DNA from: Isoetes taiwanensis
Lineage: Eukaryota; Streptophyta; Lycopodiopsida; Isoetales; Isoetaceae
Direction: 5' to 3'
NCBI GenBank assembly: GCA_021234155.1
Contig: JAJEKV010000095.1
Span: forward strand, 447,966-511,965
DNA length: 64,000 nt
Shown: positions 47,636 to 60,300 of the stretch, piece after piece
Layout: each line of letters opens with the position of its first letter
Position numbering within the stretch: position 1 is the first letter of the stretch
Notes under the pieces: model-generated
What the model was told of the DNA's origin: nothing
The model's input: only the letters and a program-made list of their open reading frames with translations
The model's database searches: none
Program-made: the position numbers and the translations under genes

Positions 47636-48135
47636 AAGGCTACAATCATGCCATAGCATGTTTCAACCTATCTGCAAAGTGTCCACAAGAGGGACGGATG
47701 GAGTGGACTAACCTAGCCATTGTTCTAAGCCAGCCAATGCCATGATATATCTCTGTCTGCTGTTATCTTGAAGCCTTGATCATCAGTCAATCCCCCTGGA
47801 GTCTGAGCCCCGGTAGAGCCCTTATTCATGGTATATTGTTTGTATCTTGTACTTGTATTTGCTATTTATATGATGATGGATGGACCACCCTTCATGATGA
47901 TATATTATTTGTGTATGATTGCTATGTGCTAACATGTATGTACGCTTCCGCTATATATGACTCCCGTAGAGGACGTGGGACGAATGACACCTCCATGTTC
48001 TTCACCCGGACACTTAGCCATCCCAAGTAGTCCGAGTTAGATGGAGGGCCTTTCCATAGTGATGTAGTTGCCACGTGAGGGGAATTCCCTGTATTTGTAC
48101 GATGGGAACATCGTATAGATTCTAGGAGCATCACA
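47636..48135 (+). repeat. 3' LTR, truncated at its left end
   Basis: Corresponds to 40957-41433 of the 5' LTR. About 1.0 kb of the LTR start is missing. The junction with the integrase shares GGNTACAATCA with the LTR, so deletion at microhomology is likely. Ends GCATCACA, followed by the CTCCC target duplication. Confidence 0.88.
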
Positions 48136-48850
48136 CTCCCATTGCCAAATGGCTGGAATTGCAGATCCCAAAACCCATATAGGCTCCGTACATGGCGCTG
48201 GTTTTGGGATAAGTTGTTCATCCTAAAGTTTTTATACTTTGGCAGCAAGTTATACATAGATCTCTACAGTATGCTCGCTTTGCCTCTTAGATGTTGAAAC
48301 ACTTGTGCAATATCATTTTACTTATCTAGAAGTTCAACCAACATGGCCCTAGCTACAAGGTTTATTTAATAGTAGACTGAATAGCAAACACATCCTCTTG
48401 GCATTCTACCCAAATGCATGGGCTTGAGCTAGGCAGAAGGCATTTCATCTTGGGTTTGGTTGGCTCATGTGGTCAATCTGAAAGCAACGTAGGCTCCACA
48501 TTTTTCAAAACTTTTACTCATTTGCTCATGGTGTTATTGCTCTAGTCCAGACTAAGTTCTTCCTTCCTTGAGCATGAAGTGAGAGACCATATTTGGGTTT
48601 AGTATCTTCAAATTAATTCTTCATTGGTCTCCAGTACTGCAATAATTACCTAGCACTTCAGGCTCGTGTCTCAGGAATATTTTCCTGTGCTTACACAACT
48701 AAATGAGATATGTACTTTTGATTAAACCTTTGTTCAACCTTCGGGGGGAGGAGGGGGGGAGGAGGAGGGGGAGGGGGAAAGGGCATTTGCATACTCTTGG
48801 GCAAAGGCTTGAGTGGGAAATTATGTTGACAAGCATTGAATTGGAAGAGA
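48136..48850. other. No gene; G-rich tract
   Basis: Contains CGGGGGGAGGAGGGGGGGAGG and onward at 48742-48783, six or more runs of three or more G in 41 bases, able in principle to form a G-quadruplex. Otherwise nothing recognised. Confidence 0.6.
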
Positions 48851-48852
48851 AA

Positions 48853-50225
48853 GAGGTAAATGAATAGAAGAGAATAGAATAGAATAGAATAGATTTTTTA
48901 ACGTCCATGAAGACCCATACAATGGCATAGTACAATCATTACTACTAGGATTAAAAAAACCCTGCCTCGAAAGGTTTTCAAGGGAAAAACCTTTGCAGTA
49001 ATGATGATATTAGAGAAACAAGAAGAAAATATAAGTAGACGATGATGATTACTGAGAGCTCAATAATTGAAGATGCTCATCCAGAACCTCAAGTATGTAT
49101 AATGCCAATCATGCACAAATGGGGCTCTGAGAAGTTGTGGAAGCATGGAATGGAATGCTAAAGTCAAGCCAAGTAATTCTATTCGCAAATTCAATTCATG
49201 TTCGTTTTCCATGTGAAATTGACATTTTTTTTTATAAACTTGAAAAATTGCATTTCAAGCCTTTCCTTAGAAAAACACTTAAAATCTCCTAGTTAGACTT
49301 TAAGAATATCTAGGGTCTCTGTGAGTGGTCCTTTGAAATTTAAACAGTCCTCTAATACATTCGATGTACAACATGCAATACAATAAGCATGGTCTACTAT
49401 CAAAACATAGACCAGGTGTGAATTCGAACCCATATGTAGAGGAGTTTATCCGAAAGGTCTTATTGGAATTCATTTGTAAGGGCAAATTCTGAATTGACCA
49501 ACATAAAAGAGTTATCACCATGTTTACAAAGTGCTCTCAATTAGGATGCATTTTCATAAAATTTAAGAGCCTAAATTCTTTGCGATTTGGAGATATAGTT
49601 CAAAGAGTAGAAGTCATAGGCATTGAATGGGATATGCTACATCATTTACTCTTTAATGTTCCTTCTTTCTTGCTTATTTAGTTATTTAGTATTTGATCAG
49701 TGTGGAAAATAAGGAATTTATGCACCCTTTTGCCAGACATCAGCCTCAGTTTTAAGTTTTAATGCATTTCTAGATGGTGAAGTTTAACCAAAGAATCTAT
49801 GCATCCTTTTGTAGCAATTAATGCCTAAGTTTTATATGTTTTTTTGGATGCTGAAGTTTAACCAAAGAGCTTGTTAGAAAATTGTGCAAGTAGTAGAGTC
49901 GTTTTTGTGACGATGATTCTTCCGACTGATAAATTGCTAGGACCTTTGCGAAAGATGAAGTTATGACTAACTTCCTTGGTCATTGTTAGATTCTCATGTC
50001 TAGCTACATAATATAAACTGCCGCCATGTTTCTGTAAAGAACAGCAAAAGTTCTCCATATTTTATATTACTTCTCTAGTCTTTTATTTATTTCTACCTTG
50101 GCATTTGTTAAGGAGGTACAACAAGGAGATAAAAAATAGACTATATGCACAAGCTCTTGAAGCAAATGCTAACTTCTTTCTTACGTTAAAAAATCTGTTC
50201 TATTCTATTCTATTCTATTTTTCAT
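48853..50225. mobile_element. Possible element bounded by inverted (AGAAT)n ends
   Basis: AGAATAGAATAGAATAG...ATTTTTTAACGT at 48869-48905 is mirrored by ACGTTAAAAAAT then TCTATTCTATTCTATTCT at 50184-50218. The inverted match covers about 45 bp including the unique ends TTTTTTAACGT. No coding region is seen inside. It may be a non-autonomous DNA element or a chance pair of microsatellites. Confidence 0.4.
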
Positions 50226-50339
50226 TTTAGTTTAATGTTTGGCCTTATTGTGTTGTAATTGTGCAGATAGCCAATTTGACTATCATAGAAAAGATCATTC
50301 TTAAATGTGATTTATCTTACTCATACGAGGGGTGACTCC

Positions 50340-50690
50340 GGGCAACGAGAGCTATTGGGTGGGCATATTCAAGACGTATTCTTTGATTTGGATCGTAGAT
50401 AGCCATCCTCATTTGTGGGGTATGCTCCTACACGTTTCTTTATACTGTATGATGAGAGTTACGAAATACTATAAGGTTTGAGGCAATCTACTCAATGGTG
50501 TTGATTTCATATATGTATTATACTATTTTAGGCAGTATAAAAGGGGCTCTCGCTGCTCAACATCACCCCCCGTGTGAATATACACCCAAACCAAAGGGGT
50601 TTTACGGGGAATTTAATTTAAAGTGTTGGGTGTAATGGTTTTTGTTAACTAACAAATTTTTTGGCCCCTTCGGGACCTTGGGGATGGTGT
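50340..50690 (+). mobile_element. Foldback repeat family, copy 3 (left arm missing)
   Basis: Begins GGGCAACGAGAGCTATTGGG, contains GGGGCTCTCGCTGC and CCCCCCGTGTGAATATAC, ends TTTTTTGGCCCCTTCGGGACC. Same landmarks and orientation as copy 1 at 4119-4485. Confidence 0.75.
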
Positions 50691-52630
50691 AGAGATGGAT
50701 GAAGAAAGTTGATGTATCCAACCAACCATAATGACAACACATCGATAGGGTCTTCGCCATGTACAGGTGGTGGTTGCGCTGATGGTGGCGGGACTAATTG
50801 AACTTGATCTTCATTTATAAGGTCCTCTGGTACAGTAATAATGTTTGAATCAACATCGTGTCGACTTCGGACATCAGAGGAATGTCATGTGGAATTGATG
50901 GATTTGGAGATTCAATAGTCTGCATGAACATAAAGGAAAGAAATTGGTTAGATTGATATTAATTTAAAAAATAGAATTTTACTAGCGAAATAAAATTGAA
51001 TCAAATAAAAGCTTTTGGCGTTGATATGCTCTACAATAATGTTTTATTCAAAACCTTTAGTAACAAAATAAAATTGAATCAAATAAAAGCTTTTGACGTT
51101 GATATGCTGACTCTGTTTTATTCACAAACCATTACATGGAAGACAACAACATCAACGTCACTCTACAATGACGATTGGTGAAGTTCATAAAGAACCAGTG
51201 ACACTTTCTCATGGGTTGTCTATTGGTTTAACAGGTGAAGAAATCGGCCAGTTTGTGGAGTAGGTTTCCTGTAACACTCGGTCAAGCGGGATCAAAGATT
51301 GAGGTTTTGAAGCAAGCGTGTTGTTACTTCAGCTACGACTATTTCTCTTTCACAATGAAACCATTGTTTATCAATCCATATGATTTTGAATGCTCCATCT
51401 CTAGCTTAAAGGTAAGGCATGATTCACCTATTGTTTATCAATCCATATGATTTTGAATGCTCCATCTCTAGCTTAAAGGTGATGCATGATTCACCTTCTA
51501 GTTCGATTAAAGTTTCAAACCTACAATATAAATGCATTCTTGTGGCCACTGTCTGACTGATCTGCATGACTCAAAAAAGGCCATGGAATAATCCGCATGT
51601 TTTGTGCAGTGTTGATTTTAGTGGCTATTTATCGCAAAATTGCTATATTTTTGGATTTTTGAAAAATTTGCCACTATGCTTAGTAGGTTTCCTCTAGTAA
51701 AATAGTGAGATTAATTCGCCAAATTTTTTTGGAGAAGCTTTCCCTCTTCTACCACATTCGCCAACTATATGGACTCAGTGAAGGAGTTTTTTCGCCTCTC
51801 TATCAATAATCTCAATTCATAAATCTCAAACATATGGGCTACTTAAAGAACATAGAGTTACCAATTTCATATAGTCGGGGAGTATAGAGATGAAGGTTTT
51901 GAATTTTTATTTACCTATGTCTTAAATGTCTATAGAACATGATAAAGCCATACCATTTGATGTCTTTACCATGGGATACAATCACATTTAAGAAAATAGT
52001 ATTCTCATATACAGAAGTAAAAGTAAAGGGGGGCTTACGACATCAATTAGTGGCTCTTATGTGTGTCATTATGTTGCACTCATGACAAGAATACTATGAT
52101 AAGATTTTAGACATCGTGACAAATACTAAACAAATACTTTTATGATTAATATTTATTCCCACATGCGCTACAGAAATTCTTGAAGGGACAAAATTTATCG
52201 CCTTCCAAAAAAGTTTCGAATATAAGATTATCGCCAAAATAGTGATACCCATATTACGATATAGTGCCACTAAAATCATCACTGGTTTTGTGCGTAAGAA
52301 TCCATTCGTTGATTGAAGCTGAAGGCTGGCTGCTATGAACAATCCGACACGCCACGAATATCCAAGAAGTTGAAAGCAAACATAGGGCCTAAACTCTAAA
52401 TTCTTTTTGAATCTGTAGCAAATCTTAAAACAGACAAAGGGAAGGAAACAAAGGCGGGTTTTGCAGCATTGCATTGTAGAACCAGGAAACCAATACCTTG
52501 TAAAAAAAACCATTATGCTAACTGAAGAAACATTCAAAAACGAATACCTTTGTAAGTCTGAGCAAAAAATTCACCTCATGATAACCTTCCGTCAGCAAAA
52601 ATCCACTTCGGCAACAAGAATCCAAGAGGG
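50691..52630. other. No gene; short direct repeats
   Basis: AAAATTGAATCAAATAAAAG begins at about 50992 and 51069 (45-bp repeat). A 68-bp unit starting near CATTGTTTATCAATCCATAT is repeated in tandem at 51362-51495. The 147-codon minus-strand frame 52537-52094 has no motif and low-complexity surroundings; I do not support it. Confidence 0.5.
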
Positions 52631-52631
52631 C

Positions 52632-52765
52632 AAGTACATATGCACATGCACTTGCACATGCACAGTACACATGCATACACATGCACTGCATGTGTACATG
52701 CATGTGCACATATACATGCACATGCATACACATGCACAATGTTCATGCACAAACAACACACATGC
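52632..52765. repeat. CATG/CACA-rich alternating purine-pyrimidine repeat
   Basis: Imperfect repeats of ACATGCACATGCAC and its complement, including the inverted TGCATGTGTACATGCATGTG. Strict purine-pyrimidine alternation favours Z-DNA or cruciforms. Confidence 0.85.
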
Positions 52766-52971
52766 AGAGAAAGACAACAACCCTCGGATTGTTTCAGCCA
52801 ACGAAAATCAATGGCCCATAAAGGATGCACTCTAGAAATACTATTTAGTACACCTCAACCAATACAACAACGAAATCATAGAAAAGCCATGTGAAAAAGC
52901 ATATAAAAATCTAAAAGTAACTTCCTGTTATTGTGCTAGATATTCTCTATCTGTATACAGATAAGATGTAT

Positions 52972-54370
52972 ATTCTAGAATGGGACTCGCAGAAACCAAC
53001 AAAGCGCCCATAGATAGGCTTCTCATTCATCTCAGCAGATTTTCTACAATGGTGGACAGTGGGTAGCCACCACATGCGAACTACCCACGAAAAATAAAGG
53101 GAAAATCCAATTATATCATTTGTACCCCAAAAAAATACAATGCTAATAGATGAGTGGCTGATGTACCTGCCGAAAGCTTATCAGGGATTAAAACCTCGGC
53201 CTTTCTTCGGTTTCGAGGAAAACCCTAGTGATAAGCCTTCTAAGAAGGGGCTTAAAACAAAAAGGCATAGAATCGTCCTCCCAAAAACCCCATGGATGGA
53301 GAAGATTTAAACGTATTCCGCTTTGCCAACCCAGACCGCAAGACATCACCGTAACACAACAAACGCAAACACAAACATACCGTGAGAATAGCATCACCCA
53401 GCCGGTGGAAAAGCATCACCCAATGGGTGGAAAAACATGATAAACGTAAACTTGTACAAAATACAATAAACAAAAGAAAGGGGGGAGGGTGGGTTCAAAG
53501 AGAATAAGGCATCACGGTGAGAAGAGGGAAGCCGATGAGACGCGGATGCAAACGCCACCGAAATAGCTTAACTCCCCAACCCAAATCCGCATGCGCCGCC
53601 CGCATGCATGCACATATGCATGCTCGTCCCATTTAGAATGGCAACTGGATGTCTTCGGATCGATGATTCTAGAATGGGACTCGCAGAAACCAACAAAGCG
53701 CCCGACTACCGAGAACTTCCTACAAACTAGGATCGGGGACTAAGGTCACCGGACGAGGCCAAAGGCCTCGAAAAAGGATAGAATGAAAGAAACGCCAAAT
53801 TGGCTAAACCAAAAGAAGCCCCTCCCCGCCTCGAAACAATTCAAAGAGTAGCCAGGAAAGGTACCGCCCGAGAAGCGTGAAACGATGAGACGGATCGCAA
53901 ATAAATAACTCCCAACCCCAAACGCATGCGCCACCGCATGCATGGCAACACACATCATGCATGCTCGTTCTAGAATGGTATCCGACGTTTCGGACGATGC
54001 GATTCTAGAATGGGACTCGCGAGAAACCAACAAAGCGCCCGACTACCGAGAACTTCCTTACAAACTAGGATCGAGGGACTAAGGTCATAACAGGTGGACG
54101 AGGCCAAAGGCCTAAAAGGATAGAATGAAAGAAACGCTTACAATGTTAAAACCGTGCAGGAAGAAGCCCCTCCCCGGGCTCGAAACAATTCAAAGAGAAT
54201 AAGGTACCGCTGAGAGAAGAGGAAGCCACCGATGAGACGGATGCAGTAAACGCCACCGAAATAGCGTAACTCCCAACCCAAACGGGCATGCGCCGCCCGC
54301 ATGCATGCACATCATGCATGCTCGTCCCATTCTAGAATGGCGATCCGATGTCTCGGATCGATGCGATTAG
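52972..54370 (-). mobile_element. Three-unit TIR array, inverted relative of 137-1178
   Basis: Unit borders carrying ATTCTAGAATGGGAC lie at about 52972, 53665, 54000 and 54330, giving one long (about 690 bp) and two short (about 340-365 bp) units. The reverse complement matches the array at 137-1178 throughout, including the outer spacer CGATCCGAGACATCGGATCG next to GCTAAT. Internal landmarks include ATCACTAGGGTTTTCCTCG. Non-coding. Confidence 0.8.
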
Positions 54371-54851
54371 CAGCAGAAGAACCAAACAAATCTGACTCTA
54401 ATGCATCATCCACATTAGCAGCACAAGAAACAATAAAACGTGACTATAATGCATCGTCGCTAAGAATTTATGAAGTAATCATCTACAATTTTTACCATGG
54501 ATAATGCTATCTAACTAAGACAAATAGAGAAATTTAGAAATATAACAATTGCATTTAGATGGCATAAAGCTCAATTGTAATATTTTCATTTGGTTTGAGA
54601 GCATGTAAAATATTAAGAGAAGACCTGTATTTCAAGTTCCTATGTATGGAGAATGTTATCCATTAGCACATCTAGTGATAACCAACGCACCAAAAGGGCA
54701 GATCCTTCAAGAAAATCGTTATTCAATGGGCCCCAACATTTCCAAGCTTTATCCCATACCCCACGGACCATATCAATTCCTTCCCTTCCTTGAGATGCTT
54801 GCCCTCAAGCATATGGAATACACCAATGTTGCCACGAGGAATTGAACCTTG
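54371..54851 (-). other. Internal leader of a minus-strand LTR element, cut by the TIR array
   Basis: Sequence downstream (minus sense) of the primer-binding site. No gag can be read. The array at 52972-54370 ends it. Confidence 0.45.
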
Positions 54852-54863
54852 GCTCTGATACCA
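54852..54863 (-). promoter_or_regulatory. Primer-binding site for tRNA-iMet, minus strand
   Basis: GCTCTGATACCA on the plus strand is TGGTATCAGAGC on the minus strand, two bases beyond an LTR end. Confidence 0.9.
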
Positions 54864-54865
54864 AA

Positions 54866-56737
54866 TGTTATGTACTAATTTTTTAATGCTAACTTCAGGA
54901 CGCCCCTACTCTCAGATACCTGATTTGCCCCCGGCCACAGATACAAACAGGAGTTCATCCCCCATACCAGCTCCATGCTAATATTGGCCCTCCACATGAC
55001 ACCGCAACCGCGGACGGTTCCATGAAAAGAGTGGAAGGGTCATTGCACCTCGCCCCTCGTGGCCTACCGAAGCCGGAAGCGTAAACATACATGTCTCGCA
55101 CATACATCAACACCATATGACCATCAATGAAGGATGGTCCTCCACATATCTGCATAGACAAAGATCAGCACATCACATGGGGAATCCTACCCAAGGCTCG
55201 ACTCAAGGGGATGATCGACGCTTGGGTCTCCGTAGAGTTCATTGCGCATTTAATTGCGGGCAATGGATTTTAATGGCATATGAACATGGCTTAGGGTTCT
55301 CCACTCCATCCGGGCCTCCTGTGCACACTTTGCAGAGTGGTCTGGAAAGTGTCGGGACCCGACCAGCCCGCCTGTGGATGGCTAGCCAAAGGGGCTATTC
55401 CTGGACTCATCTTCCCAGCCCGGGATGGGGCAGTAGGGGATCACTCCCTCCAGGATCTACATGCGACTAAGGTGACTAGAGGGCCACGCCTCAGACTGGA
55501 CCACTCCACCTGAAAGTGAACACCACTTCACGGTGTCGAGCCCATGCCTTGCCCACACGCCAGCTGGCAAGCCATTGGACCCAGTCACAATGATCCCCGC
55601 AGGCTTTTACACACCGTGGGGATCGCTCAAGAGTCAGACATGAACTTCTTGAACCCCACCGCCCCTTCACCCACATCCCTATGGGCTCTTTGTGCACAGC
55701 CCAATCTGCCAGAGAGGCCACCTAGAGCATCAACCACAAAGCTTTGGGTCTCTACCCCCTTCCCAATACAAGGAGTTCATAGAGATACATCATCCATATA
55801 TTTTCATGTAGAGAACTAAAGAACTAGATCTAATCTACAACATAGAGTTAGGTTCTTTAGTTAGAAGTGCTATCTAGAGATCTAGGGGCTGCTATGGGCA
55901 ATTTAATAGGCTAAACCTAGGATTCAATGACTAAAATAGGGGTTTAGACTATCTAATTGGCCAAACACCGATCCTTGAGGGGCTCCCCGACTGAAGCTCG
56001 ACCATCCCTCACAAAACGCCAATCAAGAGAAACTAAGGATGCAAATCCCCAAAAGAGGGATGTGGTTTGGCTGTTGGAGCCAAAAACAGAGTTCTAAAAG
56101 CCCCAAAATCGAAAAATTGGGCTAGTTAGGGTTTCCTGCCCTATAGACAAGGGGGTTGGTTAGGGTTTCCAATTATCCTTTGGCATGTGGGATAACGGAA
56201 ATGGGCCACTTTGCCTTTAAGGGCTAGGGTGGCCAAATGTTAAATACATGGAAATGTGTGCCCACATTAATGTGTACATTGGAAAATGTGCACACATTGC
56301 ACCTATGGGTGTGGCCCACTTGGCATGAAGTGTCCACTTAAAATGTGCCCACATTATCACGTGTACATTGGAAAATGTGCATTAATAGTTGCACATATTT
56401 CTCGCAAGTTGCCCCCTAGGGCTACTCACACCTGGTCACACGCCAGCCGCACATCGCCACCGGAGTGGCGGCGGTAACGCTGCGACCAGGCAAAGACGCG
56501 ATAACGTCTCCGGGCGACATCAGGTCAGGAAGGCCACATTCTCCCTCACTCTGAATGATGTGTCGGTCTCAGCAAAGACGTGGGTCTCCCCACCTTGGGA
56601 TCATTGTGTAACCTCGCAATCAACCTGCATACATATGATCACTACTATAATTCCTACACATTAAAATTACCTTAAGGTAATATTTTTATGACATTATCAC
56701 ATCATTATATTATGAAATAACTTATCAATTCACAACA
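54866..56737 (-). repeat. LTR on the minus strand (right border approximate)
   Basis: The plus strand begins TGTTATG directly after the primer-binding site, so the LTR ends CATAACA on the minus strand. The far border is uncertain: CACAACA at 56731-56737 gives the best inverted match, CCTACACA at 56653-56660 is an alternative. Short frames inside (for example 55117-55470) are not supported as genes. No partner LTR was found in the window. Confidence 0.6.
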
Positions 56738-57385
56738 TTACTAAACAGACATTCCAAAATTCACTTAACATTACAATTAAGTTTATCAAAAATTTAAAAT
56801 TAACGTCCGAGGTATTTTTCATTCTTGCAACACATTCCAACAAAATTTGTAGTTATAAGTCTTCGAAGTCGAATTCCCTGCCCTCCCGAGTTTCACTGCC
56901 CGCACGACACTCACGTTAGTACCATTTAATTATTAATAAAATTTCTTGGTTATATGGTGACCACCCCACCATTCATATGGATGCATGTATAATTCCGAGG
57001 GAAGAGGGTGAATCTCTCCATTATGGTCATGAGACAGCTTATATATGCTCATATACGCTTCATGCCTACACCTCTGTTGCTCCAACAGAGGATATCCTTC
57101 TCAAGGCTGAAGGATAGATTCCTCCCATCAAAGCATATATGGGGCTAAAGGTGCTTTCCTCATCAATGCATTCCTTCATGACTCTTTCTTTCGAGGTCGT
57201 CACTTCCTGCGGGATGTATAGACTTCTAATCTACCTTCCACTCACTAAGTAAACGCCGGTCATGCTCTCATTGACATTAATCACTCTCAGAGATCACCGT
57301 AGTGGTCCCATCATTATCGGGTAACAACGATGCCACCCATAGTACTAAGATAGGTGGTACATGAGATTAATCTTAACTACAAGAA
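56738..57385. other. No gene seen
   Basis: AT-rich, then a mixed stretch with no motif. It separates the minus-strand LTR from the end of the degraded gypsy pol. Confidence 0.4.
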
Positions 57386-60300
57386 TTAACCTACACAAAT
57401 CGACATGTTCTGTTTGTATTTCTTCTGAGATGACCTTGCCGCCCCATTGCTCCATAAATCAGGATATCGCTTTTGCATTAAATTTTCTAAGTACCTAATG
57501 CTGCCTAATTCTGTAAGTGTTTCCACTGGATTCAAATACTGAGGAATTTCGACTTCCTCGCTTTGAAAGCTTTTATCAAGAATCACTCTGAACTATTTAC
57601 CGCCTCTGCCATTTCCAATAACGTTGAGAGAACTAAAGACTGCCCCGATTTGGAGTAGTGCTTCTTCAACAAAACTCACGAAGACCTTATGAATCTTAGG
57701 TGTGCTGGCAAGTCTAGCTTGTAGACGGATTACCTCATTCTCTTGACTATTCTCGAAGGCCCAAATTTCACCTGAGCAAGCTTCTTGCAATTGTCGATCC
57801 CCGAAGCCACTACCACCTTGGATCTTTGAGCCAAACATCATTCCAACTTTGAACTCCCCATCGCTCGATGCTTGTCGGGCTTATGTCTTCTCGACGACTT
57901 TGCCGCCAGCGTATAGCCCTCGAACTTCTTCCACCTTAGCCGCGATATCGCCAACATCCGCCGCTAAACTTCCACTCCCTTTGACACGGGTTGTGCCAAG
58001 TAACTGGAGTTAGTAATCGAGCAGTCGTAATTGATCATAAACGTACATTTGGCTGATTCCCCGCTTGTGCTATTGTATGCAAACTCCACCAAGTGAATAA
58101 ATTCTTCCCATACTTTGCTTATTCCATATAGTTTTGTAGCATGTCCTTCTAAAAATCCTCGCTATCCGGCCTCCGGCTCCGGGCCATCCGTCTGGTGATG
58201 ATATGCCGTGCCTGCGATAGCTTCACTGGATAATGAAGAGGTCTTGCCAAAGGCGCCATGAACTTCTTTGATCCGCTGTCGATGATCTCCCTCTTGCTGC
58301 CATGAAGCCTCGGAAGACTGGCTGCATCTGACTGGTTTTGACACGATACGACCACTTTGCTGGCACCAGATGAACACCATGATACCTCCCCACTTATAGC
58401 GCTGGCACCGCAGGCTCCAATGCCCCTGAATTCAAGCTGCTCCTCGCCTTTGTCTCCGTACGGTACAGCCGGGCATTCCCTGATGTAGCGAGCCACCGCT
58501 TTGGCACTCGCCACAATACGCCAGCATTTTGAAATATATGTTTTCGCGAATCCCATGGCTGGCCATTGGGTCAGCAGCGGTCGAGGATCAATTTCTTACA
58601 CTGGCTGATTCGCACGCATAACTTGTTCTTATGGTATGCCGTGCTGCCTTCCTTCTTAAAATGCTTAAAGGCTTCCCGCCTTCATCTCTGCTCTACCTCC
58701 CTAGAAGACACTTTGCCCATACTTCCTTGAAATCCACATCAAGCAAGGACTCTTCAATCTTCTTCTTACAAAAGTCGGCTGAGATCATCAAATTCGTATT
58801 GGTAAATGCATCTAGTTGTCAGGGATGCCTTGAAAGTGATCCGCTACCACATTGAGCTTCCCCGGCTTGTAGACTATCAAAGTCGTGATTTTCAAGGAAC
58901 TCCATCCACCTTCAGCCAAAGTTGAGGTGGCTATGGAATACATATTGGAGGCTCTCGTGGTTCCAGATCTAACCTGGAACTCCTTCCCAAAAGGTAGTGC
59001 CTCCAAATTCTTAATGCCCCCACAACCGCAATTCCCTCATCGTATGGGTAGCGCTGCTTCTACGGTTGTTCATCTTCCTCCTCTCGAATCATACGCTACC
59101 ACATTCTATTAAGTAACGCTTCCTGAAGAGCCCATTTTGCGCCCGTCGCTACTATTTCTCCCGTCCGGATACAGATCAGCCGCGTTTTCCTTCAATCTAA
59201 ACCTCGCGGCTTTTGTGCTAATGTCGCCTAATTTTACTTCTCCGTTTCGGCCAAGTCTCACTGGCAGCGGGTTGCTATCTTGGCAAAGTTCTTCACGGAC
59301 CTCTCAGTACCGCTAGTCGAGAAACTGACTTCATGCACATTCTTCGGCGCCGCCAATGAATGACGCGGCTTCACCTGCGGTGATCCGCCGGTGATGCCTT
59401 CTCGGCCAGATCACGGATCGCGATGATACTCATCTCTCTTCGTTATGGCGGTATTCTCGGCTAACTTGGCGGTATTAACCGGTGCCTGCCCTTTCCTTCA
59501 ACTCTCCAAAGACTTCTTCTGCGGTTGTACGTAATTTCAAGGGATTCACAGGTCAGACACCAAAATGTCAAAGAAAAACAATCACAAAGGTGTCTAAAAA
59601 CTCCTCAAGATGTCGCTCATGAGCCCATGAACGTGCTGCCGCGGGCATTCGATAGTTTAAAAGCAGCACACGCGGAACTCATAGTGCCCATACCGCTGCT
59701 CAAGGTCTTATAGATTATCTTCTTCCCTTATCCGATCCGATAACTCGACCTTAAGCTTCATTTTGAGAAGATCTTTGCACCTTTGGAGCTGATCCACCAA
59801 ATAAGTCATCCGATTCGGGAGCGATACTTGTTCTAATGGTGTGCTTGTTCAATCAGCCTATAGTCTATGCACATCTCTAAACTACCATCCTTCTTCTTTA
59901 ACGAAAAGAATGGGCTTCCATAAAACACTAGGTCTAATGGAACCTAGGTCATGTTAACCGCTTTGGCCTCGCATAACTCCTCGCTATCATTCTATATGGA
60001 GCCTTGCTTTGTTGGCTTTGCAAAATTCTGCCCGAGTAATCTCGCATCGACTCTTTCTATAAGAGGGAGTCGCTTGATCTGCCTCGAAAGAGATCATGAA
60101 CTCGCGGATCGCTTTTAAGCATTTGCTTCGCAGAATCTCAAGGTTTGAAAGCACCTTGTCTTCTTTGCTTCCTTCCGGATTCTTGCTCACGACCCTCAAG
60201 TTTAAAGATGTAGCGCCACCGCCACTTTGATGCACTTGAACAAATTTCTTAGAAGAAGGCGAATCGCATGATGGAAACAACTTCTTACTGCGGATTTCAT

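Larger units (their letters stand above)
39945..48135 (+). mobile_element. Ty3/gypsy LTR retrotransposon with foreign gene inside
   Basis: Ends TGTGAC...GTCACA and a perfect 5-bp target duplication, CTCCC, at 39940-39944 and 48136-48140 define the element. Order: 5' LTR, primer-binding site, start of gag, then an inserted gene relic (42121-46202), then the end of RT/RNase H and half an integrase (46455-47635), fused directly to the last 500 bp of the 3' LTR. Protease and most of RT are absent. The shortened 3' LTR cannot come from normal reverse transcription, so at least one deletion happened after integration. Confidence 0.9.

Noticed and set aside
52094-52537. 147-codon minus-strand frame
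   Set aside because: No motif, AT-rich surroundings, no splice-compatible neighbours.
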